The notes under the pieces were generated by a model. It was given only the letters and a program-made list of their open reading frames with translations, was not told the origin of the DNA and did no database searches. A stretch of 64,000 bases of DNA from Rutstroemia sp. NJR-2017a BVV2 (taxonomy: Eukaryota; Ascomycota; Leotiomycetes; Helotiales; Rutstroemiaceae), in NCBI GenBank assembly GCA_002946415.1, contig NJPS01000005.1, positions 124,001-188,000 of the forward strand, written 5' to 3'. The position numbers and the translations under genes were made by a program. Position 1 is the first letter of the stretch; each line of letters opens with the position of its first letter. This document shows positions 46,601-60,500 of the stretch, in pieces.

Positions 46601-49298
46601 TTAGTACCGAACTAGTATTAGCTTACTTAATTAAAATCAAGAAGAAAATACTAGGATTTAATAGAATATTTAAGAGATTATTAATAAAGTTTATTTAGTT
46701 ATTTCTGAAATATTTTATAAAATTTTTATTTACTTAATCGATTTTGAATATTTTTTCCGATATTGGAGATAAACAATTAAAACTATTTTTAAAAAACTAA
46801 TTAAATCTAACTATTTAGTTTCAAAAGTTAATAAAATAATCTTATTTCTCAATTATTTAAACAAAATAAATAAAAGAATACTAATAAAAAAACTAGATTA
46901 TTTAATTAAAATAACTAGCTTGTTATATAATTTCCAAATTAGTGGAAAACTTAAAAAATCAGTTATTAATACTAGATTATTACTAATAAATAAGATTCAA
47001 GAAAATTATTTAAAAAGATATAAAATATCGATTTTATTCTTGGATATTAAAAGAGCTTTCGATTATATCTTACAAAACCAATTATTAGTTATTCTAAAAA
47101 AATTAAAATTATTAATTAGTTTAATTATTTAGATTAGTTACTTTTTAGAAAACTAATTACTTTATTTAAATTTTGATAACTAAATTAAATAATTCCAATC
47201 GATTTTAATTAATATTGTTTAAGATAGTTTAATTTTATTAATTCTTTTTTTAATTCATATTAAAAAGCTTTTTTCATCGATTTCTACTTCAATCTAGTTA
47301 TATATAGATAATATTATACTAGCTACTAACTTAACTAATCTTAAAAAGAATTATAAAATCTTAGAAAAAGAAACTAATAAATTATATATCTTGAGAGAAA
47401 CGAATAATATCGAATTCGATTTAGTAAAAATAAAACTAATTTATTTTTTCGAGAATAAATAAGAAGCTACTAAAGTTAATTCGGTTAATTTATCAAATAA
47501 TTAATTAATATATTTCTTGAAAATAATAAAATAGTTAGAAATCTAGTTTGATAATATTTTATACTTTAATCAATATATTTCAACTAGAATTAATTAAGTT
47601 AAATCAGTTTTTTGAGAACTAATTAATTAACTAATACTAAAAATAGATTTTCACTTTTTATAATATATTAGTTATATATTGCTTATATTACTAATATTTC
47701 AGATTATAGATTCTTTATATAATAGAAAAAATCAATTAAATTTAAAATCTAATTTCAATATTTATAAAATTTGGTTTTTTAGAAGATTTTTAAAGTATTT
47801 AAAATTAATTTGATAATCCTTATAGAGATAAAAATTATATTAATACTTTTTTAGATTTACTTAAATATTACTAGTTATTAATATATATTTAAAGTTTTCA
47901 AAGAAATTTGAACTAAATCGAAAATTAATAATTAGTTCTAAGATTATTTAATACCAATCTAAAAGGAATTAGCTAAAATAACTTAAATAAAGTAAATTAG
48001 ATATTTTATATATTTACTAGTTTATTTTCAGTATTTGAAATTAGTTAGTTCTTTTAAATTTTTACTTTAAACTATCTTATTTAATTGAAATTAGTAAATT
48101 ATCTAAAAATTTAGAAATTGAAAATTATAAAAACTCGGCTATTTTGTTAGCCCCGAATTAGTATTTAATTTATATAGATAGATTAGAATTAATAAATCAA
48201 AAAGAAATTAAAAACAATTTAGTTTTTTTAACTTTAACCAAAACTAATTTAGAAGTCTAACTAGAATATTAAGATTAGTTAACTAATATATATAATAAAC
48301 TAACTAGAATAACTAAAAGAATTAAACTAATAAATGAAATAACTCAAAAAGATTAAGAATTTATTATTTTCTTAGATAATCAAATTGTTTTATAAATGTT
48401 AAAATTACTTAGTAATAAATCTAGATAAAATTAAATAATATTAGCTTATAAAGCTAATCGAGAAATAATCGAAAAAGAAACTAAAATCAAATTAGTTTGG
48501 ATTCTAAATTACTTCAAGATATTAGGAAATCAAAAAGCAAATCTATTAATTAAATTAGAAGCGAAAATGGATTTTTAACTAATATAACTAGTCTTAACTA
48601 TTTGGGAACTCAAATTAAGTAAATTAAAAATCAAGAATAATTTTAATCTTTTTTGAAAGTTCTAGAAACTAATTTGCTTAATTCGATTAATTATTTAAAA
48701 AAATTTAAATCTTCTTCTCGAAATCGATTTCAAATCTCAAAATCGATTGAAAAAACTAATATTAATATCTTCTATTAGTTGAAAATCAAATATAGCTATT
48801 TAAAATCATATTTATATTTATTAGAATATATTAATAATAATAAATATATTTGCAAAGCTATAGAGACTTCTAAATATTTGTTTTTAAATTGTTCTCTTTT
48901 TAATCTAGTTTGGATCAAGTTAAAAGATAAACTAACTATAAATTATTTATTATTTCCACTTCTTTTTGATGCTAACTCTGGAATCGAAACTAATATTATT
49001 TATTTAAATGAAATAAATATTTATATCTGAAAATATTATTTAGCTTGCAAGCTAGAAGATAATTAAATTGGATTATTAAATTAGATTTATTTTGTTTTTC
49101 CTTTTATTAAAATTACTTCTCTTTTATTTTATTTTCATTAATTAGAACTAGTTTCTTACTATTTCTTAATACTATTTAGTCTAAAAATATATTTAAAATA
49201 CTACTATTACTTAGTTGCTAGTAGCTAACTACTAATTGATTTACTCTAGTTTTAGACTTAAAAAGGTTGTTAAAATAATAAATTAATTAATTAATAGA
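43640..49298 (+). mobile_element. Tad-like LINE copy B, near full length, plus strand
   Basis: The copy is about 5.6 kb. An ORF1 start is visible at 43892 (MSEFTNNNIIQSF), open for 71 codons. Knuckle-like sequence lies around 45110-45300 (EFGYLVKFCRKK). Endonuclease remnants follow. Reverse transcriptase blocks near 46920-47132 (QISGKLKKSVINTRLLLINK, SILFLDIKRAFDYI) sit within the only sizeable open frame. RNase H blocks FIIFLDNQIVLQML and LVWILNYFKILGNQKANLL lie at 48360-48560, and a C-terminal frame with a Cys/His cluster (YICKAIETSKYLFLNCSLF) at 48779-49030. The 3' end is an aattaattaattaat tail. Stops from RIP are throughout. Confidence 0.8.
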
Positions 49299-51010
49299 TA
49301 TTGATTTAGAATTAACAAAATAATTAAGTTTTTATAATTTTCAACTTTTAATTTTTTAAATAACTTACTAATTTCAATTGAATAAAGAATAATAAATTAA
49401 AATATAACTTTAAAAAAATTAATTAATTCTAAATACTAAAAGTAAATTAGTAGATATATTAAATATCCAATTTGCTTTATTTAAGTTATTTTGACTAATT
49501 CTTTTTAGATTAGTATTAAATAGTTTTGGAACTAATTATTAATCTTCGATTTAATCTAAATTTCATTGATAATTAGATAATTTTTAGTTATTTTGAAGAA
49601 TCTAAATATATATTAATAACTAGTAATATTTAAATAAATCTAAAAAAATATTAATATAATTTCTATCTTTATAAAAACTATTAGATTAATTCTAAATATC
49701 TTAAGAATCTTCTAAGAAACCAAATTTGATAAATATAAAAATTATATTTTAAATTTAGTTTACTTCTTTCATTATATAGAAAATTTATAATTTATAATAT
49801 TAAAAATATAAACAATATATAACTAATATATTACAAAAAATAAAAATCTATTTTCGATATTAGCTAATCAATTAGTTTTCAAAAAAGTTAATTTAGTTTA
49901 ATTAATTCTAGTTAAGACATATTAATTAAAATATAAAATATTATCAAATTAGATTTCTAATTATTTCACTATTTTTGAAGATTATATTAATTGATTATTT
50001 GATAAATTAACCGAATGAGTTTTAATAATTTCTTATTTATTTTCGAAAAAGTAAATTAACTTTTATTTTTACTAAATCGAATTTAATATTACTAATTTCT
50101 TTCAAAATATATAATTTATTAACTTCTTTTTCTAGCATTTTATAATCCTTTTTAAGATTAATTAAATTAGTAACTAATATAATATTATTTATATATAATT
50201 AGATTAAAATAGAAATCAATAGAATATTTTTTTAATATAAATTAAAAAGAAAATTGATAAAATTAAACTATTTTAGAAGACATTAGTTAAAATAAATTGG
50301 AATTATTTAATTTAGTTATTGAAGTTTAAATAAAATAACTAGTATTTCAAGAAATAAGTAAATTTAAATAATTAAATTAATTAGTATTTTTAATTTTTTA
50401 GAATAACCAAAAACTAGTTTTTTGAAATATAATTAAAGATTTCTTTAATATTTAAAAATAAAACTAATATTTTATATCTTTTTAAATAATTTTCTTGAAT
50501 CTTATTTATTAATAGTAATCTAATATTAATAATTGAATTTTTAAATTTTTTTTCGATTTGGGAATTATATAACAAATTAATTATTTTGGTTAAACAATTT
50601 AGTTTTTTTACTAGTATTCTTTTATTTATTTTACTAGTATTCTTTTATTTATTTTATCTAAATAGTTAAAAAATAAAATTACTTTATAAATTTTAAAATT
50701 AAATAATTAAATTAATTGGGGTTTTAAAAATAGCTTTAGTTATTTATCTCTAATATCAAAAGTAATATCCAAAATCTATTAAGTAAATAAAAACTTTATA
50801 AAATATCTTAAAAATAGTTAAATAAGTTTTATTACTAATTTCTTATATAATTCTATCAAGTTCTAATATTTTCTTCTTGATTTTAATTAAGTAAGTTAAT
50901 ACTAATTTGATATTAGCTAGTTTAAACTAATTCTAATTTATTATTTTATACTTTTCCTAATTAGAACTAGTCGAATTAGATAATTAGAGAAAGAAAATAT
51001 TTCTTAAAAT
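49298..51010 (-). mobile_element. LINE copy C (5' continuation of copy A), minus strand
   Basis: It aligns with copies D and E but lacks their 3' end; its first bases correspond to the point where copy A stops. It extends further toward the LINE 5' side than E. A 23-bp local duplication (tagtattcttttatttatttt repeated, about 50610-50655) is specific to this copy. It ends where the 3' tail of copy D starts. Confidence 0.6.
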
Positions 51011-53611
51011 AACTTGATTGATTAATTGATTTATTATTTTAATAACATTTTTAAATCTAAAACTATAGTAAATAAGTTAGTAACTAATTATTAGTAACTA
51101 AATAGTAGTAGTATTTTAAATATATTTTTAAACTAAATAGTATCAAGAAATAATAAGAAACTAGTTCTAGTTAATGAAAATAAAATAAAAGAAAAGTAAT
51201 TTTAATAAAAGGAGAAATAAAGTAAATCCAATTTAATAATCCAATTTAATTATCTTCTAGCTTGCAAGCTAAATAATATTTTCAGATATAAATATTTATC
51301 TTACTTAAAGAAATAATACTAACTTCGATTCCGGAACTAGTATCAAGAAGAAATAGAAATAATAAATAATTTGTAACTAATTTATTTTTTAGCTTGATTC
51401 AAACTAGATTAAAAAGAGAACAATTTAAAACTAGATATTTAGAAATCTCTTTAGTTTTACAAATATATTTATTATTACTAATATATCTTAATAAATATAA
51501 ATATGATTTTAAATAACTATATCTAATTTTCAATTAATAGAAGATATTAGTAATAATTCTTTTAATCGATTTTGGAATTGGAATATAATTTCAAAAAGAA
51601 GATTTAAAATTTTTTAAATAATTAGTTAAAGTAAGCAAATTAACTTCTAGAGTTTTCGAAAGAAATTGAAACTGCTTTTAATTTTTGTGTTGTTTAATTT
51701 AAGTTCCTAAATAGTTAAGACTAGTTATATTAATTAAGAAATTTATTTTCATTCTTGATTTAATTAGTAGATCTACTTTTTCGTTTCTTAATATCTCGAA
51801 GTAATTTAGAATTTAAGCTAATTTGATTTTAGTTTCTTTTTCGATTATTTCTTACTAGCTTTATAAACTAATGTTATTTGGTTTTGTTTAGATTTATTAT
51901 TAAGTAATTTTAATTTTGATAAAATAACTTGATTATCCGAGAAAATAGTAAATTCTTGATTTTTTTGAACTATTTTATTTACTAATTTAATTTCTTTAGC
52001 TATTCCGATTAATTCGTTATTATATATTAATTAACTAGTTCCAATATTCTAGCTATATTTCTAAATTAGTTTCTAATTAAATTTAAAAAAAGCTAGATCG
52101 ATTCCGATTTCTTTTTGATTTATTAATTCTGATTTATTTATATAAATTAAATATTGGTTTGGAGTTAGTAAAATAGCTGAATTTTTATAATTTTCAGTTT
52201 CTAACTTTTTAAATAATTTACTAATTTCAACTGAATAAGAAGTAATAGTTTAAAATAGAAATTTAAAAGAACTAATTAATTCTAAATATTGAAAATAAAT
52301 TAATAGATATATTAAGTATCTAATTTGTTTTATTTAAATTATTTTTGCTAGTTCTTTTTAGATTAATACTAAATAGTTTTAGAATTAACTATTAATCTTC
52401 GATTTAGTTTAAATTTCTTTGTAAATTAAATGATTTTTATCTATTTTGAGAATTCTGAATATATATTAACAACTAGTAATATTTAAACAAGTTTAGAGAG
52501 ATATTAGTATAATTTCTATTTTTATAAAGATTATTAGATTAATTTTAAATATTCCGAGAATTTTCCGAAAAACCAAATTTTGTAAATATTGGAATTAGAT
52601 TTTAAATTTAGTTTACGTTTTCTATTATATAAAGAATTTATAATCTAAGATACTAGTAATATAAGTAATATATAACTAATATATTGCAAAAAGTGAAAAT
52701 CTATTTTCAGTATTAGTTAATTGATTAATTCTTAAAAAAGCTGATTTAATCTAACTAATTCTAATTAAAATATATTAATTAAAGTATAAAATATTATTAA
52801 ATTAAAATCCTAATTATTTCACTATTTTCGAAGATTATATTAATTGATTATTCGGTAAATTAACCGAATTAGCTTTAGTAGCTTTTTGTTTATCTTTAAA
52901 AAAATAAATTAATTCTATTTTTACTAAATCGAATTTAATATTACTAGTTTCTTTTAAAATATATAGTTTATTAATTTCTCTTTCTAAAATTTCATAATTC
53001 TTTTTAAGATTAGTTAAGTTAGTAATTAGTATAATATTATCTATATATAACTAGATTGAAATAGAAATTAATAGAAAAAGTTCTTTAATATAAATTAAAA
53101 AAAGGATTAATAAGATTAAACTATTCTAGAGAATATTAGTCGAAATAGATTGGAATTACTTAATTTAGTTATCAAAATTTAAATAAAGTAATTAGTTTTC
53201 TAAAAAGTAACTAATCTAAATAATTAAACTAATTAATAATTTTAATTTTTTTAGAATAACTAATAATTGGTTTTGTAAGATATAATCGAAAGCTCTTTTA
53301 ATAACCAAGAATAAAATCGATATTTTATATCTATTTAAATAATTTTCTTGAATCTTATTTACTAATAATAGTTCGATATCAATAACTGATTTTTTAAGTT
53401 TTCTACTAACTTAGAAGTTATATAATAAATTAGTTATTTTGATTAAATAATCTAGTTTTTTTATTAGTATTCTCTTATTTATTTTATTTAAATAGTTAAG
53501 AAATAAGATTGTTTTATAAGTTTTGAAACTAAATAATTAGATTTAACTAGTTTTTTAAAAGTAGTTATAATTATTTATTTTTAATATCGAAGATAATATT
53601 CAAAATCGATT

Positions 53612-55581
53612 GATTGATTGATTGATTTATCATTTTAACGACCTTTTTGAGTCTAAGACTATAGTAGGTCGGCTAGCGGCTGAAGGCCGCTAGCAGCTAA
53701 ATATAAATAGTATTTAAATATATTTTTAAGCCAAATAGTATCAAGAGATGGTGAGGAACTAGTCCTAGTAAATGAAAATAACTAAAGTAATGAAAATATC
53801 AATTTGATAAAAATGAAAATAAAATCTTTCCAATTTAAATATCCAATCTAATCCTCAACTAGCTCTCGAGCTAGATGATATTTTCGGATACAAATTTTTG
53901 TCTCGCTTAAATAAGCGATGCTAGCTTCGATTCCGGAGATCGTATTAAGAAGAAGTGGAAGTGATAAGTAATTTGTAGCTAATTTGTCTTTTAGCTTGCT
54001 CCGAGCTTGACTAAAATGGGAACAACTTAAAAGTAAGTGTTCAGAAGTCTCTTTGGCCCCACAAATATATGTATTAGTACTAGTATGTCCTAATAAATAT
54101 AAATATGATTTTAAATAACTATATCTGATTTTCAACTAGAAGAAGATATTAGCGGTAGCTCTTTTAGTCGAATTTGGAATTTGGATACGATTTCGAGAAG
54201 TAAATTCAAAATTTTTTAAATAACTAGTCGAGCTAAGCAAGCTAGCTTTCGATATAGTTTCCAAAGTTTTTAAAAGAGATTCTGATCACTTCTGATTTTT
54301 AATTCGCTTAATTTAAGTTCCCAAATAGTTGAGACTAGTTATTTGAGTTACCAGATCCATTTTAGTCCCCGATTTGGCTAGTAGATCCGCTTTTTCGTTG
54401 CCTAGTACTTCGAAATAACTTGGAACCCAAGCTAATTTGATTTTAATTCCTTTTCTAACTATTTCTCGACTAGTTTCGTATACTAGTATTACTTGATTTT
54501 GCCCTAGTTTATTACTAAGTAATTTTAATCTTTGTAAAGCAACTTGATTATTTAAGAAAATAGTAAATTCTTAGTCTTTTTGAGCTATTTCGCTTACTAG
54601 TTTAATTCCTTCGGTTATTCTGATTAGTTCGCTATTATAAACTAGCTAACTAGTCTTAATATTCCAGTTAGATCTCTGAATTAGCTCCTAGTTAGAGTTA
54701 AATAGAACTAGATCGATTCCAATCCTTTTTTGATCTACTAATTCTGATCTATTAATATAGACTAAGTATTGGTTCGGAGCTAGCAAAATAACCGAGTTTT
54801 TGTGATTTTCAGTCTCTAATTCTTTAGATAATTTACTAATTTCGACCGAATAAAGAGTAATAGCTTAGGATGGAAATTTGAATAAACTAATTAATTCCAA
54901 ATACTAAAACTGAACTAAGGGGTATATTAAGTATCTAATTCGCTTAATTTGGATTATTTTGGCTATTTTCTTTTGGGTGGATACTAAATAGTCTTGAAAA
55001 TGATAATTAGCTTTCGATTTAGTTTAGATTTCTTTGAAAATTAGATGATTTTCAGTTATTTTGAGAGTTCGGAATATATATTGACGAGTAGCAATGTTTA
55101 AGCAAGTTTAGGGAGATACTAAAGTAGTTTCTATTTCTATAGAGACTATTAGGCTAGTCTTGAATACCTTAAGGATCCTCCGAAATACCAAATTTTGTAA
55201 GTATTGGAATTAACTTTTAAATTTAGTTTGTTCTTTCTACTATATAGAGGACTTATAGTCTGAGATATTGATAATATAAGTAATATATAACTAGTATATT
55301 GCAAAAAGTAAAAGTCCATTTTCGGTATTAGCTAGTCAATTAACTCTCAAAAAAGCTGATTTAGCTTAACTAATTCTAGTTGAGATATATTAGTTAAAGC
55401 TTAAAGTATTATTAAACTAGATATCTAGTTATTTCACTATTTTTGAGAATTGTATTAATTGATTATTCGGTAAATTAACCGAATTAGTCTCAATAGTTCT
55501 TTGTTTATTCCCGAAAAAATAAATTAGCTCTGTTTTTGCTAAATCGAATTTTATATTACTAGCTTTTCCTAAAGTATATAG
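53612..55581 (-). mobile_element. LINE copy E, 5'-truncated, youngest of this family
   Basis: The 1970-bp insertion is flanked by a perfect 15-bp target duplication TATTCAAAATCGATT (53597-53611 and 55582-55596). Its 3' tail is a GATT repeat. It is visibly less AT-rich than its neighbours and keeps an open C-terminal ORF2 frame on the minus strand (54135-53848) with YICGAKETSEHLLLSC and ending HLARELVED. A GC-rich hairpin sits in its 3' UTR. It inserted into copy D after D had arrived. Confidence 0.88.
53672..53694. repeat. LINE 3' UTR hairpin
   Basis: gctagcggc and gccgctagc form a perfect 9-bp stem with a 5-base loop (tgaag). It lies just inside the LINE 3' end, where such hairpins can serve as the template signal recognised by the element's reverse transcriptase. 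That role is known for LINEs generally and is inferred here. In the other copies the stem is eroded by RIP. Confidence 0.65.
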
Positions 55582-55650
55582 TATTCAAAATCGATTAAAT
55601 ATATAAAACCTTTATAAAATATCTTAGAAATAATTAAATAAACTTTATAT

Positions 55651-57506
55651 TATAGAAATTGATCAACTAATATAAATTATAAAAATTACTAACTTAGATT
55701 AGAGTTTTATATAATTATAGATTTATTTAATAAACAATCTACAAAATTGGATTTTGGGGATTAATAATCTCTTTATATAAATCTTTAGTATTAATAACTT
55801 TAGAATCTTATTACTTAGATATTATTTTATATTTTAGATCTTTTTTATAAAAATTATTAATTTATAAAAAAGATTGAGAAATTTGGTTTGAGAAGATTAA
55901 ATAATTATTACTTTACTTTATAATTATCTATTATTGTTCTTACTTAATTTCTTTTATCTAGTTATTATAATATATAATAGTTATAAACTCGATATAATAT
56001 ATAATTCTTCTATATAACTATCTATTAGTTTATTTAATAACTATCTTTATTTATTTATTATTTTATCTATTATATTACTTTTACTATTATCGTTAACTTT
56101 TGTAAATATATCAAATCTTAATATAATTAGTAATATCAAGTTTACTATTTATCTTTAGTAATCTATATAATATTAGGAATTCAAGTAATAATATCTAATT
56201 AAAAATATCTAATATCTTATCAATTCTAATTTTATTTCTGATTTTGTATATCTCAAAGTAATTAATAGAAATTAGAATAATTCTTTTGATTGATTTATTA
56301 TTTCTATATTATCTCTATCTATCTTCAATAAACTTAAAATATAATATAATATTGAACTTTATAAGAAATACTATATTGATTTCAATAACTTCAAATCTTT
56401 AATAATATCTAATATTCAGATAACTAATACCGAGAGTATAGATAGTAATAATATTCTTAATTTATCTAATCTAAATAATTAGTAATCTTTATAAATAGTT
56501 TTATCTATTTAGAAATCAAAATACTTAATACTATTAATTATTGATAATATTAAAGATATCTTCAAGTTTTTTGAAAGAGAATATAGAAATTATAAAGCTA
56601 AATAAGAAATAATATATAAAATATATAAAGAGATCTATATAGAATTTTTATTAATAATCAATATAGTTTATCTTATTAATATTTCTTAATAAATATCAAT
56701 AACTAACAAAGTCACTTTATATAATATAATTCTCTTTCTTAAATAATATTTTATATCTACTAATTTATCTATTATATTTAATCTTCAATATAAATATAGA
56801 GATATATTTTAACAAATATAATAGAATTATATTATATTTATAACTTAATTCAAAAAATAAACTATTATTTATATCAAGATTAAAAGTTATAAACTTCTTA
56901 AGATTTAAGAAATTCTTATATTTATTACTTTTCTTAAAGTAATTAAGAAAAAGATCTAATTTATTTAAATTGAAAACTAGTTAATTAAAGTAGAAACAAA
57001 TTAATAACTTGGTTTATTATATAAAACTCTTGATAATTATATTAATATTATTAGTAGATTTATTGAAATAAAATTTTATAATACCAAAAACAAAGATATA
57101 TATATAATTAGTATATTTATATATAATAATATATCTATAGAAATAATATCTAATAATTAGTAATTATTAAAACCATCTATTAAAGATAGCTAAAGCTAAC
57201 AAAATAAGAATAATAAAATTAAACTATTTTATCTTTATTATTCTATTACTTAGTTTAAGGAAACTAAAAATCGATATAATTAGAAACTAGAATATTATAT
57301 TAACTTGAAAAATATATTATAAAATAAATATCTAAAGGATATCTTTATAAATATCAAGATTAAATAAATAAAAGAATAAATTAATAATCCAAAATAGAAG
57401 AATCTAAAAAACCTACTTATTAAGAAAGAAATCAAATTAATAAATAAGAAAATTCTTATAAATATATATTTATCTTTCTCTAGTAAAGTTATTAATATAA
57501 TTATTT
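55651..57506 (+). mobile_element. Copia II, left part with gag remnant (RIP-degraded)
   Basis: Plus-strand translation from about 56500 to 57480 gives a gag-like helical protein remnant (FEREYRNYKAK, EFLLIINIVYLINI, LGLLYKTLDNYINIISRFIEI). It is split from the rest of its element by LINE II. I infer it belongs to copia II because the protease-like sequence resumes right after the LINE. I did not find a 5' LTR; 55651-56400 shows no recognised feature beyond AT-rich decay. Confidence 0.5.
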
Positions 57507-60500
57507 CAAACAATATCGAGGCAGCAAAATTTCACATACAGAAAAATAAATCCGATCAAAAAAAACAGCAATTAATCCCAGCATTGGACTAAGGAGCTCA
57601 GCAAGCTCACGAGTTAACAAACCACAGCTCGGTACAATACTAGTTACAAGAGTGGTAGCGGCTTCGAGCTCGCCGGCATAGGTAAAGGCACGCGAATGCG
57701 AAACTAACGCAGGAAAAACATATACTGAAAAGAATAGGAAAATGGAAATAGAGATTATAAGCAAAGCCCTTGCGAAGCTCAAGCTTATAGAGGAGGAAAA
57801 GAAAATATAGGATATAATCCAAGAACTAGTAAAAGGACAAAGTAATCAGAGCAGAGAGCAAATACTCTACAAGTATATAGAGAAAATACTTACAGAACTC
57901 AAGAAGAAAAAGAGAAGTAATTCGAGCAAGAAACCGAAAGGGATCTAAATAGATATAGCTAAGAATAGCCTACTGGCTTATAAAGAATATAAAACACTAT
58001 TTATAGTAAAAAACAAAGCTATACTTGCAAAACCAAGTATAATCCTAGTAGAAGAAATCAACTAGATAGCAAGTGAAGAGGTAATATAAGGGGTTTATAT
58101 ACTCCTAGGGAAGAAAATAGTATTAGTATTTATCTCCAAGGAAGCTAAGGCAAAGTAGTAGAATAAAGTAAAGCTAAAGAGAGTACTTAGCAAGAATACC
58201 GAAAGCAAGGAGCGAACTTTAGATATAATAGTTTTCGGGATATCTAGATAATCAATCGTAGGATTTATGAACAATCAACTCCTTAGAGAGGTAGAAAAGC
58301 AAAACCTAGGACTATAAGCGAAATATATAATAACTACTAGAATCAATAAGAATAAGGGAAATATAGTACTAGTACTTGGCTTCGGTACTAACAAGAAGGC
58401 AAATAAGGTAATCGATTAGAGAATATTATAGAATAGTATATTTTTACCAATCGAGCGATATATTAAAGAAGTACTAACTTTATAATACTTCAAATACCAG
58501 AAATATAGTTATAGAGCAAAGCAATATACTACTATACAAAAGTACTATATATAGTATATAGATATAGGATATAGTATTAAGTTATATCTGACTATAGAAT
58601 CAGTAGCAGCTAAAAGTTATATAAACTATAGTATAGTAGGATATAGTATAATCGATAAGACCTATCTATATAGCCTATAGGATCAATATAAAGCTATCTA
58701 GATATATATAAAAAGAGAGAGAAGATATCTAGTAAGCAAGCTATAATTCTAATTTGGCTTCTAAGTAGATAGATAGTTTACTTCAAGCTTAAGTGATATA
58801 AATAAGCCCGAATTTACAACTATAAGCTATAAGTATATATATTATAGAGGAAGATCTCTGATAATAAATATAGCTAATATATCCGATATAGTTTCAATCA
58901 GCGAATTCTTCTCAAAACTAGATCCGAGTATATAGTTAAATACGATATCGAGTCTATTAAGTATTCCTAGATCTATTTAGAGTACCAATATAAGTATAAT
59001 GGATAGTAACTTATAATAAGTAAGTTCTTAATCTTACAATATAATATATATAAGAATAGGGAGATAATAGAATTATTATTCTATAAGAAGAAGAAAGTAG
59101 TAATTATTATAATCTAAGAACTATAACTGAATTATAGAAGTAGAATATATTATCCGAGCTTGGTAGTCTATATCCTGATATACAAAGATAAGTAGAAAAG
59201 CTATCTACTTATAAATAAGATTATAAAAAGAAAGAGTTGGAAATATAAAACCTAGAATAGAGATCTATATTTAGTAAAGCTTATAATAAATCTAGAAATA
59301 GTCTAGATTTATAATATATATTTGCAACTTCTAAGCAACTTTAGGAATATAGATTATAAATACTTATTCAAGTTACTATAAATAATACTTAGTATAGATA
59401 ATAAGTATATTATAATAAAGAACTTCAATTTCCATTACTTACTATAATCTAAACTATAATATCTACTATATAACCGAGCTAATAAGTTGTTTGAGATAAT
59501 ATAATAGCTCGACCTATTTATCTTTTATAGAAATGAAATCTTCTCTATTATATATAGTAGGATAATAATCGATCTAGTATTCTCTACTCTAGAACTTATA
59601 AACTATTTATTAGAATATATAATTACAACTGATAAAGAGTATAGATCCAATTATATAATGGTATATTTAAGGTAGAATATCGAGCTGGTAGTAGTAGTAG
59701 AAAGGAGGTATAGAAACTAGAAACTTATAAATATTATATAGATCAAGCAAATAGTTTAGTATTTACCAAGATATAATATAAAGCAATATATAATAGAGAA
59801 CTTAGAAGTATATATTATAAAGTTTATTCTCCGGATCTAAGAGATTATCAATACTATAATCTTATAGAAGTAGGATTTGGAGAAAATAGAATATTAATAA
59901 ATACCTAAAGTAGATATAATAGTTAAAGTAATATATTCGGTATATTAGTAATAGTTTGTTTAAAAGGAAAACAAATAATTGAAATTATAGATCAGGCAAC
60001 TCTAGAAAGAAAAGAAATAGATAATTTATTAAATAAAGTAAGTAATCTAGAGATAGACTATATATAAGTACTATAAGATAAAAAAGTTATAGAAGTTAGT
60101 AAAGTAAAATAGAAGAATAATAATAGAACAAAGTATAATCCCAATATTTAAATTTGGAGAGAATAAAAATATAAGCTTATTTGAAGAAAAGATATATATA
60201 CTAGTCTAGCACTTTTATAGAAATAGATAATATCCTCCAAATATACTATAATAACTACTAAGCAATCTGGAAAATACTAAACTAGATAATTACAAGTTAA
60301 GAATATTTACCAGAATTTAAGATAAATAAAGAATTTATAACCAAAGAGTTTACTAAACTATTCTGAAAATATTCGGATTACTTTATATTAGAAGAAGATC
60401 AAATTCTATATTACTTCTTTAAAAAGCTAGGCTAGCTATTTATAGAAGCAATTATAAGCTTAGCTTAAGTTAGCTAGGAATTTGGATATATACTAAAAAG

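Larger units (their letters stand above)
51011..55650 (-). mobile_element. LINE copy D, minus strand, split by copy E
   Basis: It runs from its 3' tail (ttgattgattaattgatttatt, from about 51007) to 53611 and resumes at 55597-55650 after copy E. The resumed segment (aaatatataaaacctttataaaatatcttag) matches the corresponding part of copy C at about 50780, which proves continuity. The copy is 5'-truncated, a normal LINE outcome. Confidence 0.7.

Noticed and set aside
57501..57782. Minus-strand hydrophobic frame of 93 codons
   Set aside because: It lies antisense over the LINE II insertion boundary, crossing from host element into LINE ORF1; a shadow frame.
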